Shown piece by piece: positions 1 through 8,110 of a DNA stretch of 36,327 nucleotides (positions within the stretch are counted from its first letter, which is position 1; the number at the start of each line of letters is the position of its first letter). Under the pieces are notes generated by a model. It was not told the origin of the DNA. It was given only the letters and a program-made list of their open reading frames with translations, and ran no database searches. A program made the translations under genes and the position numbers. This stretch comes from QAMH01 sp964435565 (GTDB taxonomy: Bacteria; Actinomycetota; Coriobacteriia; Coriobacteriales; QAMH01): assembly GCA_964435565.1 (NCBI GenBank), contig CAYSZR010000017.1, forward strand, positions 1 through 36,327. The letters run 5' to 3'.

Positions 1-109
1 ATCCATACAAGAGTTGCTACACGACCTGCATCGATGAAGAAAATCGAAAGATTCTTCAAGAATTCTCATATCTTGTGGATACCGATGCATCGCTCGTCAT
101 GAATGCACG

Positions 110-157
110 AAAAAATCCCCACACTTGTTCGCAAAAGCAAACAAGATGCGGGGATTC
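110..157 (-). terminator. Rho-independent terminator downstream of GRE1
   Basis: Read on the minus strand, a long hairpin (AATCCCCGCA...TTGTTTGC pairing imperfectly with GCGAACAA...TGGGGATT) is followed directly by six T residues. It begins about 20 bases after the stop codon of the GRE at 179, so it should end that transcript. Confidence 0.8.
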
Positions 158-178
158 GGTCATACGCGCGGGAAGGGT

Positions 179-2599
179 TTAGAGAACCTGCTCTGTGCGC
201 TCCTTGATCTCGTCTTGAACGGCGTCGGTCAAATCATTGAAATATGCCGAATAACCCGCAACGCGAACAATAAGATCCTTGTGCTTTTCGGGGCGCTTCT
301 GCGCATCTTCAAGGGTCTTGCGATCGATGACATTGAGCTGGACCTGCTTGCCTCCGTTGGTGAGGAAGGTTTTGATCATATTCGCAAGCTTCATCTTGTC
401 TTCATCGGTCTTGAGCGAAGTGGGACTGATCTTCATGTTCATCAAGAAAGCAAGGAATTCATCGATATCGATCTTCATGGCGGAATTGAAAGTGCTGACA
501 GGGCCGCGGACGTCGCAGCCTTGAGCGGGAGAAGCGCATCCATCGGCAAGCGTGTCGCCATCATAGCGACCGTCGGGGGTGGCCATGGTATAGCCGCCGC
601 CAGGCGCATGTGCCGTAATGGAGATGCCTGACACCATCATTTCGCCACCGTTGATGTTCTTGAACGATGAAGCGGTTTCACGCCAGAAATGGTACAGCTC
701 GGTAACCGTGGCATCTGCCTCGGGAATGTTGTTGCCGTACTTTGGCGCGTCCTTGCAAAGCTTGCGCAGGTCCTCATGGCCTTCCCAATTAGCATCAAGC
801 GCTGCCTTGAGCTCTCCAATAGAGCAAGCTTTATCCTCGAAAACGACCTTCTTGATCGCGGTAAGAGAATCAGCGGCGTTCACAGTGCCAACGGCGTTCA
901 AAATCGAAACATTATCAAGCAGGAGCTTTCGCGAACCGATGTCAGCAGCAGACTCGATACCCTGATCGGCAAACGCCGACTCAACGACGTCAGGCAGCCA
1001 GTCGCGCGAAATCGCACATAAGATGTTGTGCTCTTCGGCTGCAAGGCCCATGAAATATCGCATCTGGGTCAGAAAAGCGTTATAGAACTCGTCATAGGAT
1101 TTAAAGTCCTCCATTTTGCCAGTTTGCGGCCCAATGACTTTGCCGTTTTCCTTCAAAACACCGTTGTTCATCGTAATCTCGAGAACCTTCGGCACAATGA
1201 ACATGCCCATAGCATGGCAGAGGGACTTTCCGGGAAGATGCATGTCAACACAACCGGTGATGACGAAATCACGTGCATCTTCAGTAGGAACGCCATAGCT
1301 CTCGAGCGTCCTGATATAGCTGTCTTCGGAAACGAAGGAGGGCATGCCGATACCGGTGGAGACCAGATCGACAGCCGCGAGCATGACCTCGTCCGGCGTG
1401 TCTTTGGAGACACGCAAGGTCAGGGTATTCTGCGTCATGCGCGCTTCCTTTGCCGCCTTGAGCATGAGGAAGGTGAGCTCATTGCTGGATTCCTTGCCCT
1501 CGCGATCGCAACCGCCAAGGATGAAATTATGCCAGCGCGCTTTGCCCGCCCACTTCTGACGCTGCTTGGCGCCTCCCATAACGAAGAAAAACTGCATAAT
1601 CTTGCAGCGCAGCATCTCAAGATACTCAAGGACGTCTTCATCGGTCATGTCTCCAGACTCGATGGAGTTCTTGTAGAACGGATACATATATTGGTCAAAG
1701 CGGCCGCCGCCCGTAGTGCCAGTCGCAATCATCAGGAAATAGAACCAGAACGCCTGCATCGCGTCCTTGAAATCACGCGCGCCGTTCTTCGAAATCCAAT
1801 GGCAGGTGTCTGCAATACGCTCAAGTTCTGCCTTGCGCTGCGCATCATCGCAAGTCTCGGCCATAGACGCGGCAACATCTCCATAGCGATAGTACATACG
1901 CTCCATAGCCTCGATAACAAGGATGCATCCCTGTAGATAATCGTGCTTATGAATTGCCTCTCCATCAGTGTATGTAAGCTCCTTGAGGGCCTTCTTTGCC
2001 TTTTGCAAGGTGAAATCGAGGCCTTCGGAAATAACCTTGCCGTAATCGGGCAAGAAGAAAGAAAGGCCCATAGCCTCGCCCAACGCCCAGCCAGCACCGC
2101 CAAAGCCACGGCCATGGTCGCGATCCTTCCAAGGCGGGCACATGATTCCCGATTCGATGAAATTCCAAAGGCGGTCGCCATCTTCAGGCCCATAGTAACG
2201 ACCCTGCTGCTCATAGAAAGAGCGCTTCTTGGAAGTACCATCTTCATTGAACCAGAACTTGTCCAGCTCACGAATCTTCTTATGCTCTTCCTCTGTAATA
2301 GAGAGACCGCCGCCATGGGTCAGATTCTCAAGATCTTCGTCAGGCCATGCAGGAGTAACCGTGTGAATCTCGGCGCCACGAGGTTTTGCGGCGACATTGC
2401 CAACGATAAGCTCGTCATCTTCGATGAAGATGGTACGACTGTCGAGATAATCCGCAGTCATGTGTGCACGGCGCAGTACAGGCGGAAGGCCTTCGTTGCG
2501 CGCCCACGAATCAAGAACGATCTCTGCCTTCTCGACGCAAATAGGATGAACTTCGACGTCATTGCGGTCTTTCATGCGCTGTATTCGCTCGCTGACCAT
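179..2599 (-). CDS. Glycyl radical enzyme 1 (PFL-like eliminase/decarboxylase type, unknown substrate)
   Basis: A glycyl radical enzyme of about 806 residues in the eliminase/decarboxylase branch, not pyruvate formate-lyase itself, which has a Cys-Cys pair. The C-terminal glycyl loop reads RVAGYSAYF, placing the radical glycine near residue 782. The thiyl-radical site reads GCVDMHLPGKS, with the cysteine near residue 450. FDQYMYPFY and the GIGMPSF segment are typical GRE core motifs. The residue two after the cysteine is Asp. In choline lyase, glycerol dehydratase, hydroxyproline dehydratase and 4-hydroxyphenylacetate decarboxylase this position is Glu and acts in acid-base chemistry. The frame can be extended to a TTG at 2611, but I place the start at the ATG at 2597-2599 because GGAG lies six bases before it. 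The gene is divergent from the CitMHS carrier and separated from it by 439 bp. It would need the radical SAM activase encoded at 18327. The substrate is unknown; an oxygen-sensitive cytoplasmic lyase acting on an organic acid is inferred. Confidence 0.9.
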   Translation of the reverse strand: MVSERIQRMKDRNDVEVHPICVEKAEIVLDSWARNEGLPPVLRRAHMTADYLDSRTIFIEDDELIVGNVAAKPRGAEIHTVTPAWPDEDLENLTHGGGLSITEEEHKKIRELDKFWFNEDGTSKKRSFYEQQGRYYGPEDGDRLWNFIESGIMCPPWKDRDHGRGFGGAGWALGEAMGLSFFLPDYGKVISEGLDFTLQKAKKALKELTYTDGEAIHKHDYLQGCILVIEAMERMYYRYGDVAASMAETCDDAQRKAELERIADTCHWISKNGARDFKDAMQAFWFYFLMIATGTTGGGRFDQYMYPFYKNSIESGDMTDEDVLEYLEMLRCKIMQFFFVMGGAKQRQKWAGKARWHNFILGGCDREGKESSNELTFLMLKAAKEARMTQNTLTLRVSKDTPDEVMLAAVDLVSTGIGMPSFVSEDSYIRTLESYGVPTEDARDFVITGCVDMHLPGKSLCHAMGMFIVPKVLEITMNNGVLKENGKVIGPQTGKMEDFKSYDEFYNAFLTQMRYFMGLAAEEHNILCAISRDWLPDVVESAFADQGIESAADIGSRKLLLDNVSILNAVGTVNAADSLTAIKKVVFEDKACSIGELKAALDANWEGHEDLRKLCKDAPKYGNNIPEADATVTELYHFWRETASSFKNINGGEMMVSGISITAHAPGGGYTMATPDGRYDGDTLADGCASPAQGCDVRGPVSTFNSAMKIDIDEFLAFLMNMKISPTSLKTDEDKMKLANMIKTFLTNGGKQVQLNVIDRKTLEDAQKRPEKHKDLIVRVAGYSAYFNDLTDAVQDEIKERTEQVL

Positions 2600-2713
2600 T
2601 TGTATCTCCAAATTCTATAGAGCCGCATGCCTCACGGCGTGTTTCTACCAAGCACCTGTATCATGCATGCTGCCAAAAGCATTCGGGACGCAAGAGTTAC
2701 GGGGGAGCTTGAT

Positions 2714-2723
2714 ATTGTGCCAA
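2714..2723 (+). promoter_or_regulatory. Repeated 10-mer ATTGTGCCAA, copy 1
   Basis: ATTGTGCCAA lies about 115 bp upstream of the GRE1 start. Identical copies lie at 18190-18199 and, inverted, at 21482-21491, all intergenic. Here TGTGC is followed after six bases by GAACA, close to a TGTGC-N6-GCACA dyad. A regulator site is inferred. Confidence 0.45.
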
Positions 2724-2730
2724 AGTGAAC

Positions 2731-2762
2731 ATGGATACTGCACGAAGCTGTGCAGTATCCAT
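2731..2762. repeat. Perfect 13-bp inverted repeat (operator or hairpin)
   Basis: ATGGATACTGCAC, a six-base loop (gaagct), then GTGCAGTATCCAT. There is no T-tract on the minus side and only TTCCTTT on the plus side, and no plus-strand gene lies upstream. An operator, or an RNA hairpin in the GRE1 leader, therefore fits better than a terminator. It starts eight bases after the ATTGTGCCAA copy. Confidence 0.7.
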
Positions 2763-2837
2763 TCCTTTAAGTCGTGAGCGTGGTCTTCTTCATCTTATCT
2801 GCAGACTAAACAAGCTGTTTCATTTGAACGTTCCCAT

Positions 2838-2872
2838 TGTTTATTTTCGCATTCTCGCCTTGCTTCTAGAAT
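2838..2872 (+). promoter_or_regulatory. Predicted promoter of the CitMHS carrier (shared architecture, copy C)
   Basis: TGTTTATT (2838-2845) is followed after exactly 21 bases by TAGAAT (2867-2872), with TTC just before the -10. The same layout occurs at 5483-5518 and, inverted, at 10706-10741. It would leave a leader of about 160 bases before the ATG at 3039. Confidence 0.5.
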
Positions 2873-3038
2873 CGAAACAGGAAAGAGGAGCGCGCTGTAT
2901 CTCCCAAGAGACGTTGAGTTCGTACGCATGTCGGCGAAATGCTGGGAGGAGGCTTACGGGGGCTATACCGAGAGTTCGGATTCGAGATTGCCGCACGCTT
3001 CCCCAAGGATGTAAGAGCAAAGAACGATTGGACAGGTT

Positions 3039-4343
3039 ATGACGTTTAATATGATCGTTGCCATCCTCATGGTCGTCGTCATTGTGTTCCTGTTACTGAA
3101 GGAATTCACCAACGCTGGTATCGCGTTTGGCGTCGTCTCCATCGTTGGAGCATTGATCATGGGATTCTCCATGAAAGAAATCGGCGGCTTTCTGAAGGCC
3201 GGTTTCGGCATCATCGGGCCCATCACCTTCTTGATGGTGTTCGCTATTCTCTACTTCAACATATTGCACGAGCAAAACATCTTCAAAGTGCTCGTGCGCT
3301 TCATTGTCAAAAAGGTCGGACGCAGCCCCATTGCCGTCACGTTGTGCACCAATGCGCTCGCAATGGGTACTCAGCTCGACGGCTCCGGCGCCACCACCTG
3401 CCTATGCACAATGCCCCCTATGCGCCCCATTTATGAGCGTATGGGCATGCGTCGCACCACGCTCATGATCGTCTACACCTTCGGCGGCGGTGCTATGGTC
3501 TTTCTGCCCTGGGCTCCTGGCGTCAACGAGCTTATGGCATACGTCGGAAGCGATTCGCTTACCGCTTTCAATATGCTCATCCCCGTCATGTGCGTCTGCA
3601 TCGTTCTTTCGTTTGCCGCCGCCGTGCTTTATGGCTTCATCGAAAAACGTCGCGTAGGTGCGATTTCCGATGAGGACTTCGAAGCCATGCTGAAGCAGAT
3701 CGACGAAGACACCAAGTACGATATTTCCCGCAAGGGCATCATGATCTTCGACACGATCTTCACGCTCGTGCTCGTAGGCCTGCTGCTTTCGGGTATTGTC
3801 AATACGCAAGTTGCATTCGCCATCGGCCTTTTCGTTCTGCTCATCGTGAACTATGGCACCGGCAAGGAGCAGCGCGCATATCTGCAACGCCAGGCAAAAA
3901 CCGTCATCGGTATCGTTGTCACCATGTTCGGTCTTGCCATGTATCTTGGTATCGCAAACGGAACGGGCGTCTTCAACGAGCTCGCGGCCTTCCTGACCTC
4001 CGGCCTTTCCGACTCGGTACTCGTCCACCTGCCGCTCATCATCTGCCTGCTCGTCGTGCCTCTGCAGATTTTCCTCGGTAATGCGAGCCCGGCAATCATC
4101 GTTCCGGCTATTGCAGCTCTCACGGCGCCACTCGGCGTCGACCCCGTTGCCTTCATGGCAACCTACTTTGCTGGCCACACCGTCGCAACCACTTGCTGTC
4201 TATTCTCTGGCTCTGCATGGTTGGGCATCGAGCTGTGCGGCTTGACGGCAAAGGATATGATCAAGAGCGTTATGGGCCCCTGCATTGTCTACAGCTGGAT
4301 AATCACCTTCATCTGCGTAGGTCTTGGATTCATCCCGCTATAG
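3039..4343 (+). CDS. CitMHS-family citrate/carboxylate transporter
   Basis: An integral membrane carrier of 434 residues with about 11-12 hydrophobic segments, most likely a proton- or cation-coupled symporter for a metal-complexed or free di/tricarboxylate. The signature LDGSGATTCLCTMPPM and the following YERMGM closely resemble the CitM/CitH motif (LDGDGATT...P...LYKR.GM). A second conserved hairpin lies near NASPAIIVPAIAAL. The ATG at 3039 has only a weak upstream ACAGG, and a second ATG follows four codons later. The gene is divergent from GRE1 and is followed by a strong hairpin terminator, so it is probably monocistronic. Its promoter has the same layout as those of the dehydratase operon and the UroD-like gene, which suggests it imports the substrate or a co-substrate of that pathway. 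The exact ligand is unknown. Confidence 0.85.
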   Translation: MTFNMIVAILMVVVIVFLLLKEFTNAGIAFGVVSIVGALIMGFSMKEIGGFLKAGFGIIGPITFLMVFAILYFNILHEQNIFKVLVRFIVKKVGRSPIAVTLCTNALAMGTQLDGSGATTCLCTMPPMRPIYERMGMRRTTLMIVYTFGGGAMVFLPWAPGVNELMAYVGSDSLTAFNMLIPVMCVCIVLSFAAAVLYGFIEKRRVGAISDEDFEAMLKQIDEDTKYDISRKGIMIFDTIFTLVLVGLLLSGIVNTQVAFAIGLFVLLIVNYGTGKEQRAYLQRQAKTVIGIVVTMFGLAMYLGIANGTGVFNELAAFLTSGLSDSVLVHLPLIICLLVVPLQIFLGNASPAIIVPAIAALTAPLGVDPVAFMATYFAGHTVATTCCLFSGSAWLGIELCGLTAKDMIKSVMGPCIVYSWIITFICVGLGFIPL

Positions 4344-4381
4344 CCCTTCTCCTGACGTCTCTTCTCAAAAGATTTTTTCGC

Positions 4382-4418
4382 AGAAGGAGAGCCCCCCGCT
4401 TGCGGGGGCTCTCCTTCT
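4382..4418 (+). terminator. Terminator hairpin after the CitMHS carrier
   Basis: AGAAGGAGAGCCCCC pairs perfectly over 15 bp with GGGGGCTCTCCTTCT across a seven-base loop. It begins about 40 bases after the stop. Only a short TT follows, so the stem is strong but the U-tract weak. Confidence 0.75.
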
Positions 4419-4529
4419 TAGACACAGCAGAACCTCAGCAACAAGAGCCTTTCACCCATTTGCTTTCATCTGCTAGGATACAAACACCATACACGCACCG
4501 ATTATCGTAAAACTTGGAGTCTGCGGACC

Positions 4530-5423
4530 GTGAACACGAATGAAATCAGACACTTTCTCACAGTGTTGGACCGAGGGTCCATCGCCATTGCCGCCGACGA
4601 ACTCTATATATCATCCCAGGGTCTTTCACAGTCACTCAAGCGCTTCGAGCAGAAGCTCGGCGTGCGTCTATTCGTCAGAACCCCTCAGGGCATGCTCCCA
4701 ACCGACCGTGCACTTGAACTCGAACCGATGTTCAGAGCAATCGCCACGGCCGAAGACGGAATTTTCGAGCAAATTTCCGCGTTAAAGAACTCGAACAGAA
4801 CACGCTACATCTTGGGTCGCGACTCCATGATTGGCGACGTGATTCGTGGAGGAGTCGAAAACTACACTGCCGCGCACCCGGATACGCCAGTCGAACTCGT
4901 CCTCATGAGGGAATCTGAAGACCATCTAGCGAAAATCTTTCTCGAGGGTGGATACGATTACCGGTTCTTATCCTCTGAAACCAACCCTTTAGGAGAGCTT
5001 CCTCAGGAGCCTCTCTGTGAATTGCCCTTTGTCCCACTGGTAGGCCGCAACACGCTACGCGTAAGGGGGACGATCGATTTCTCGACGCTTGGCCAGATGA
5101 CTGTTCTAACCGAATACAACCACTTCACCTGGGTGGGAATTCTCGAGCAGATGTGCCGTAATGCCGGCATCGAACTGAAAACGCGCGAAGCTGACAAGGA
5201 CTACATAGTGCGCTTGCTGCTAGACAGAACCGACACCCTCACCTTCGTCAGACGGATCGATTTAAACACCACATTGTGGAGTACGGATAATTTCGCTGTG
5301 CTCGATGACATGGGGCTCACCACCCAAATCGTAATACAGACCGTCCACAATCATGTCGATACAGAGCTCGTTGAGGCAATTCGCGCTCAGATTGCCCAAT
5401 CCGTCTACACAAACACGCTCTGA
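4530..5423 (+). CDS. LysR-family transcriptional regulator
   Basis: A 297-residue LysR-type regulator. The N-terminal winged helix-turn-helix is clear (MNTNEIRHFLTVLDRGSI, then AADELYISSQGLSQSLKRFE and LGVRLFVRTPQGMLPT). It is followed by an effector-binding domain with the usual two-lobe layout. The start is a GTG with GGAG further upstream than usual; no better in-frame start is visible. It lies between the CitMHS carrier and the dehydratase/CoA-transferase operon on the same strand, each with its own promoter. It is the natural candidate to bind the TGTTTATT element found before the carrier, the dehydratase operon and the UroD-like gene, with the effector likely a pathway acid or CoA ester. 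That regulatory link is inference. Confidence 0.88.
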   Translation: MNTNEIRHFLTVLDRGSIAIAADELYISSQGLSQSLKRFEQKLGVRLFVRTPQGMLPTDRALELEPMFRAIATAEDGIFEQISALKNSNRTRYILGRDSMIGDVIRGGVENYTAAHPDTPVELVLMRESEDHLAKIFLEGGYDYRFLSSETNPLGELPQEPLCELPFVPLVGRNTLRVRGTIDFSTLGQMTVLTEYNHFTWVGILEQMCRNAGIELKTREADKDYIVRLLLDRTDTLTFVRRIDLNTTLWSTDNFAVLDDMGLTTQIVIQTVHNHVDTELVEAIRAQIAQSVYTNTL

Positions 5424-5482
5424 CCTTGTTCTACATTACATAGCATCTCGCCTAAACAACACGTTAGGCATGCTTGCCCATT

Positions 5483-5518
5483 CTGTTTATTCCCCTGCGA
5501 ATAACAAGTTCATATTAT
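5483..5518 (+). promoter_or_regulatory. Predicted promoter of the dehydratase operon (shared architecture, copy A)
   Basis: CTGTTTATTCCCCT (5483-5496), ten bases, AGTTCATA, with TATTAT as the -10 (5513-5518). The copy at 10706-10741 has the same 14-mer, the same ten-base spacing and the same AGTTCATA. The -35 region would be TTCCCC, far from TTGACA, so activator dependence is likely. The predicted start point leaves a leader of about 25 bases before the ATG at 5549. Confidence 0.65.
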
Positions 5519-5548
5519 GAAATTACGTTACAAGTGAAGGGAGAGGTC

Positions 5549-6712
5549 ATGGTCCGTGACCTTGCAAAAAAGAATGCTGCATTCGCACAGTTAGCCAATG
5601 TATATGAAAACCGCGAGCACTCCTTACTCGAATGGAAGAAGCAGGGCGGTAAGGTCGTCGGAGAGTTCGGTGCCGATGTTCCTGAAGAACTCATCATAGC
5701 CGCTGGGATGCTCCCCATTCGCTGCTATGCCACCCCCGACAAAGAGCTGAACCTGGCAAACATCTATCTGGAGCAAGCTTTCGAGCCATGCGCTCGCGCT
5801 TCGTTCGAAAAAATGATCGATGGCACCTATGCCGACTTATTCGACTATTTGGCGATTTCACACACCAGCGATACCGAGCTCCGCATTTGGCTTTACCTGC
5901 GTGAAATTCATCGCTCCGAACCCGAAATACAACTGCCTCCCGTTGAATTCATTGACTGGCTTCTTGTACGTCGTCGTATGTATCAAGAAGAAAACAGAAA
6001 CGTCATCGGCCGCTTCAAGACAAGCGTCGAGGCATGGGCGGGACGGGATATCTCTGATGAGGATATAAAGGCGGCAGCGGCGGTTCTTAATGAGGACCAC
6101 GCGGCATTGCGCGAGCTGATGGAACTCAGACACGCAGACGATGTCCGCATTACAGGCGCAGAGGCGCTCATCGCGATCGGATCCTCCTTCTTTATGGGCC
6201 GCGCTGAACACGCGAGTCTCGTGCGCGAGCTTGCCGAAGCCGCGCGCACCTGGCCAACCGTCGAGGGAAAGCGCGTATTCGTAACTGGCACCCCTCTAGA
6301 ATCGACCGACCTCTATGACCTTATCGAAGCAAATGGTGCTGTCGTGGTCGGCGAGGACCATGATTGGGGCGAGCGTTCCTTTGATAAAGACACGAGGACC
6401 GATATCGACCCGATTCGCGCGGTGGTCAGCCGCTATATGCTGCGTCAACCCGCATGCCGACGCCAATCAATCGCAGATCGCGTACAGGCACTTGACGAGG
6501 CAGCCGCAAGCGCGTCTGCCAATGGCGTGATCTTCTTCATGCACGCACACGACGAGGCTGGCTCATGGGATTATCCCAAGCAAAAAGCCCGCTTAGAGGA
6601 GCGTGGCGTGGCAACACGTGCTTTCTTCAGGCAGGAGTGGCCGCTCTCTAAAAACGAGGAGCTTGATGCCGATATCAAATCCTTTATCGACGGAATGGAA
6701 GTGAGAGCATAA
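5549..6712 (+). CDS. 2-hydroxyacyl-CoA dehydratase D-component family subunit (cluster ligands partly lost)
   Basis: A 387-residue member of the HgdB/FldC/BcrB-like family (2-hydroxyglutaryl-CoA dehydratase D-component). Family landmarks are visible: a VPEELIIAAGMLPIR segment near residues 44-58, EPCARASF (Cys81), ISHTSDT near 103-109, and a C-terminal GSWDYPKQKARLEERGV segment. In most relatives HTCDT supplies a second cluster cysteine, and a Cys before the later Asp-x-x-x-WDYP region supplies the third. Here the first is Ser107 and the second region reads MHAHDEAGSWDYP, with no cysteine. The protein has only three cysteines (59, 81, 303). Its [4Fe-4S] site is therefore probably altered or absent. 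The start at 5549 is set by AGGGAGAGG just upstream; the frame is open further upstream from a TTG. The stop overlaps the next ATG by one base (TAATG), so translation is coupled with the partner subunit. Confidence 0.8.
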   Translation: MVRDLAKKNAAFAQLANVYENREHSLLEWKKQGGKVVGEFGADVPEELIIAAGMLPIRCYATPDKELNLANIYLEQAFEPCARASFEKMIDGTYADLFDYLAISHTSDTELRIWLYLREIHRSEPEIQLPPVEFIDWLLVRRRMYQEENRNVIGRFKTSVEAWAGRDISDEDIKAAAAVLNEDHAALRELMELRHADDVRITGAEALIAIGSSFFMGRAEHASLVRELAEAARTWPTVEGKRVFVTGTPLESTDLYDLIEANGAVVVGEDHDWGERSFDKDTRTDIDPIRAVVSRYMLRQPACRRQSIADRVQALDEAAASASANGVIFFMHAHDEAGSWDYPKQKARLEERGVATRAFFRQEWPLSKNEELDADIKSFIDGMEVRA

Positions 6713-8094
6713 TGCCGGAAGCAAACAAGGCTGCAGCTCCGCAATCAAGCGCGAGCAAGAGCAAGGCCGTCAAGCGTCTCAAGGCTACCGCCACGGCGAG
6801 CGCCTATCAAAAGCAGTGGTTCTTCGACCTGAAGGAAAAGGTCGAAAATGAAGGCGGCCCATTCGCCTACATCAACGCAGATGTCCCCATCGAAATCCTG
6901 AGGGCAATGGATATCCCCTTCGTCGTGAATCAGTGGTGGTCTGCCATCTGCGCCGCCAAACGCATGACGAAGAAGTACTTTGGCCTGTTGCGCGATGCTG
7001 GTTACCGGGATGATCTATGCACTTATTGCGCAACGCCGCTTGCGGAAAGCCTGGACCCCGATGACCATGCACTTGATGAAGACGGCAAGCCGCTGGGTCC
7101 CTGGGGCGGCCTTCCACGTCCAACGGTAGCTATCACGCGCCTGTGCTGCGATTGCCAAAATAAGATATTCGAATCCTTCTGTGAAAACTATGGCGCGAAG
7201 CTTTATACCATGGATGTCACCCAAACGCGTAAGACACCGCTTGACTGGTGGGAAATGGCCCCCTATGACTGGGAGGACCTATTCGACAAAGATCGTCTCG
7301 ATGAATTTGTCGAAGATTTCGAGGAGTTGATTCGCTTCCTGGAAGAGGAAACGGGCCACATGTTCGATATCGACAAGTTCATCGAGGTCATGAACCTCAT
7401 CAACGAGCAAGAGGAATGGTATCGCAAGACACGCGATCTTATCGCTGTTTCGCGTCCAGCCCCTGTGACTGTCGTCGACACCATCAACGCCGTAATGCAG
7501 GCACAGTGGCAACGCGGCACCCGCTGGGCCGCCGACCATGCCAAAAGCCTCTATTACGAGGTTAAAGAGCTCGTTGACACCCAGAACTACGCGGTACCCA
7601 ATGAGAAGTACCGCCTCATGTGGATTGGACGAGGCTTATGGCATGACTTCGAGTTCTATCAGAACTTCGAGAAGAAATACGGCGCCGCCTTCGTATGGTC
7701 CATGTATCTGGCTATGGGTGCAGATACGTATATTCGCTACCATGTCGAAGAAGACCCGCTGCGCTGCCTCGCTGCGCGCGAAATAGCGATGCAGGATGTT
7801 CTTCACATGCCGCCATGGAACGCCGCCTGGTTCACTAAAGAAGCAAAGACCAACGGCATCGACGGTTGCGTCTACATGGTCCCCGACAGCTGTCTGCAAA
7901 ACGTCGAGGGCTCATACTTCATCGAAAAGTCACTCGAGGCTGCCGGAATACCCGTGCTGCGCTTTGTCGCTGACCCGGTAGACCCACGCAAACTAAGCCG
8001 CGAGAACATGATGAGCATGGTCGAGGAATTTATTGAGAATCGTGTGATTCCCAATGCAGCAGCAAAATCATCCAACGAAACTGCAAGCAATTAG
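6712..8094 (+). CDS. 2-hydroxyacyl-CoA dehydratase / benzoyl-CoA reductase family subunit
   Basis: The 460-residue partner of the preceding gene, in the family of HgdA/FldB/BcrC-type subunits that bind a [4Fe-4S] cluster and perform ketyl-radical elimination of water from 2-hydroxyacyl-CoAs or aryl-CoA reduction. Candidate cluster cysteines are kept: CTYC (103, 106), LCCDC (145, 146, 148) and PDSC (394). The first 30 residues are a low-complexity Ala/Ser/Lys stretch. A Trp-rich WWSAICAAKR segment near residue 75 probably lines the acyl-CoA site. The next gene is a family III CoA-transferase, the same pairing as in the phenyllactate (fldABC) and 2-hydroxyisocaproate systems, which points to a hydroxy-acid CoA ester as substrate. 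No HgdC/FldI-type activating ATPase is present in the window, so it must be encoded elsewhere if one is used. Confidence 0.82.
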   Translation: MPEANKAAAPQSSASKSKAVKRLKATATASAYQKQWFFDLKEKVENEGGPFAYINADVPIEILRAMDIPFVVNQWWSAICAAKRMTKKYFGLLRDAGYRDDLCTYCATPLAESLDPDDHALDEDGKPLGPWGGLPRPTVAITRLCCDCQNKIFESFCENYGAKLYTMDVTQTRKTPLDWWEMAPYDWEDLFDKDRLDEFVEDFEELIRFLEEETGHMFDIDKFIEVMNLINEQEEWYRKTRDLIAVSRPAPVTVVDTINAVMQAQWQRGTRWAADHAKSLYYEVKELVDTQNYAVPNEKYRLMWIGRGLWHDFEFYQNFEKKYGAAFVWSMYLAMGADTYIRYHVEEDPLRCLAAREIAMQDVLHMPPWNAAWFTKEAKTNGIDGCVYMVPDSCLQNVEGSYFIEKSLEAAGIPVLRFVADPVDPRKLSRENMMSMVEEFIENRVIPNAAAKSSNETASN

Positions 8095-8110
8095 ATTAAG
8101 GAGAAGAAGT

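Larger units (their letters stand above)
2600..3038. promoter_or_regulatory. Divergent regulatory region between GRE1 and the CitMHS carrier
   Basis: This 439-bp gap holds no convincing gene; the short open frames in it lack ribosome sites and familiar protein character. It contains a copy of the 10-mer ATTGTGCCAA (2714-2723), a perfect 13-bp inverted repeat (2731-2762) and a promoter-like element pointing at the carrier (2838-2872). These are listed separately. Confidence 0.7.

Noticed and set aside
1..178. Possible C-terminal end of a plus-strand gene at the left edge (for example a frame ending in TGA at 100-102)
   Set aside because: Two plus-strand frames stay open for tens of codons from the edge, neither shows a recognisable protein motif, and one runs through the GRE1 terminator; too short to support.
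179..2599. Annotation of GRE1 (and GRE2) as pyruvate formate-lyase
   Set aside because: The active-site Cys-Cys pair of PFL is absent, only one cysteine is at the site (GCVD), and the activase has the ferredoxin insert typical of non-PFL GREs.
2712..2724. Sigma-54-like TGGCAC element upstream of GRE1 and the MFS gene
   Set aside because: No GC at the correct -12 spacing, and a sigma-54 system is not expected in this lineage; the shared 10-mer is better read as an operator.
2725..3042. Open frame of 105 codons between GRE1 and the CitMHS carrier
   Set aside because: No ribosome site and no protein-like character; it covers the inverted repeat and the predicted carrier promoter.
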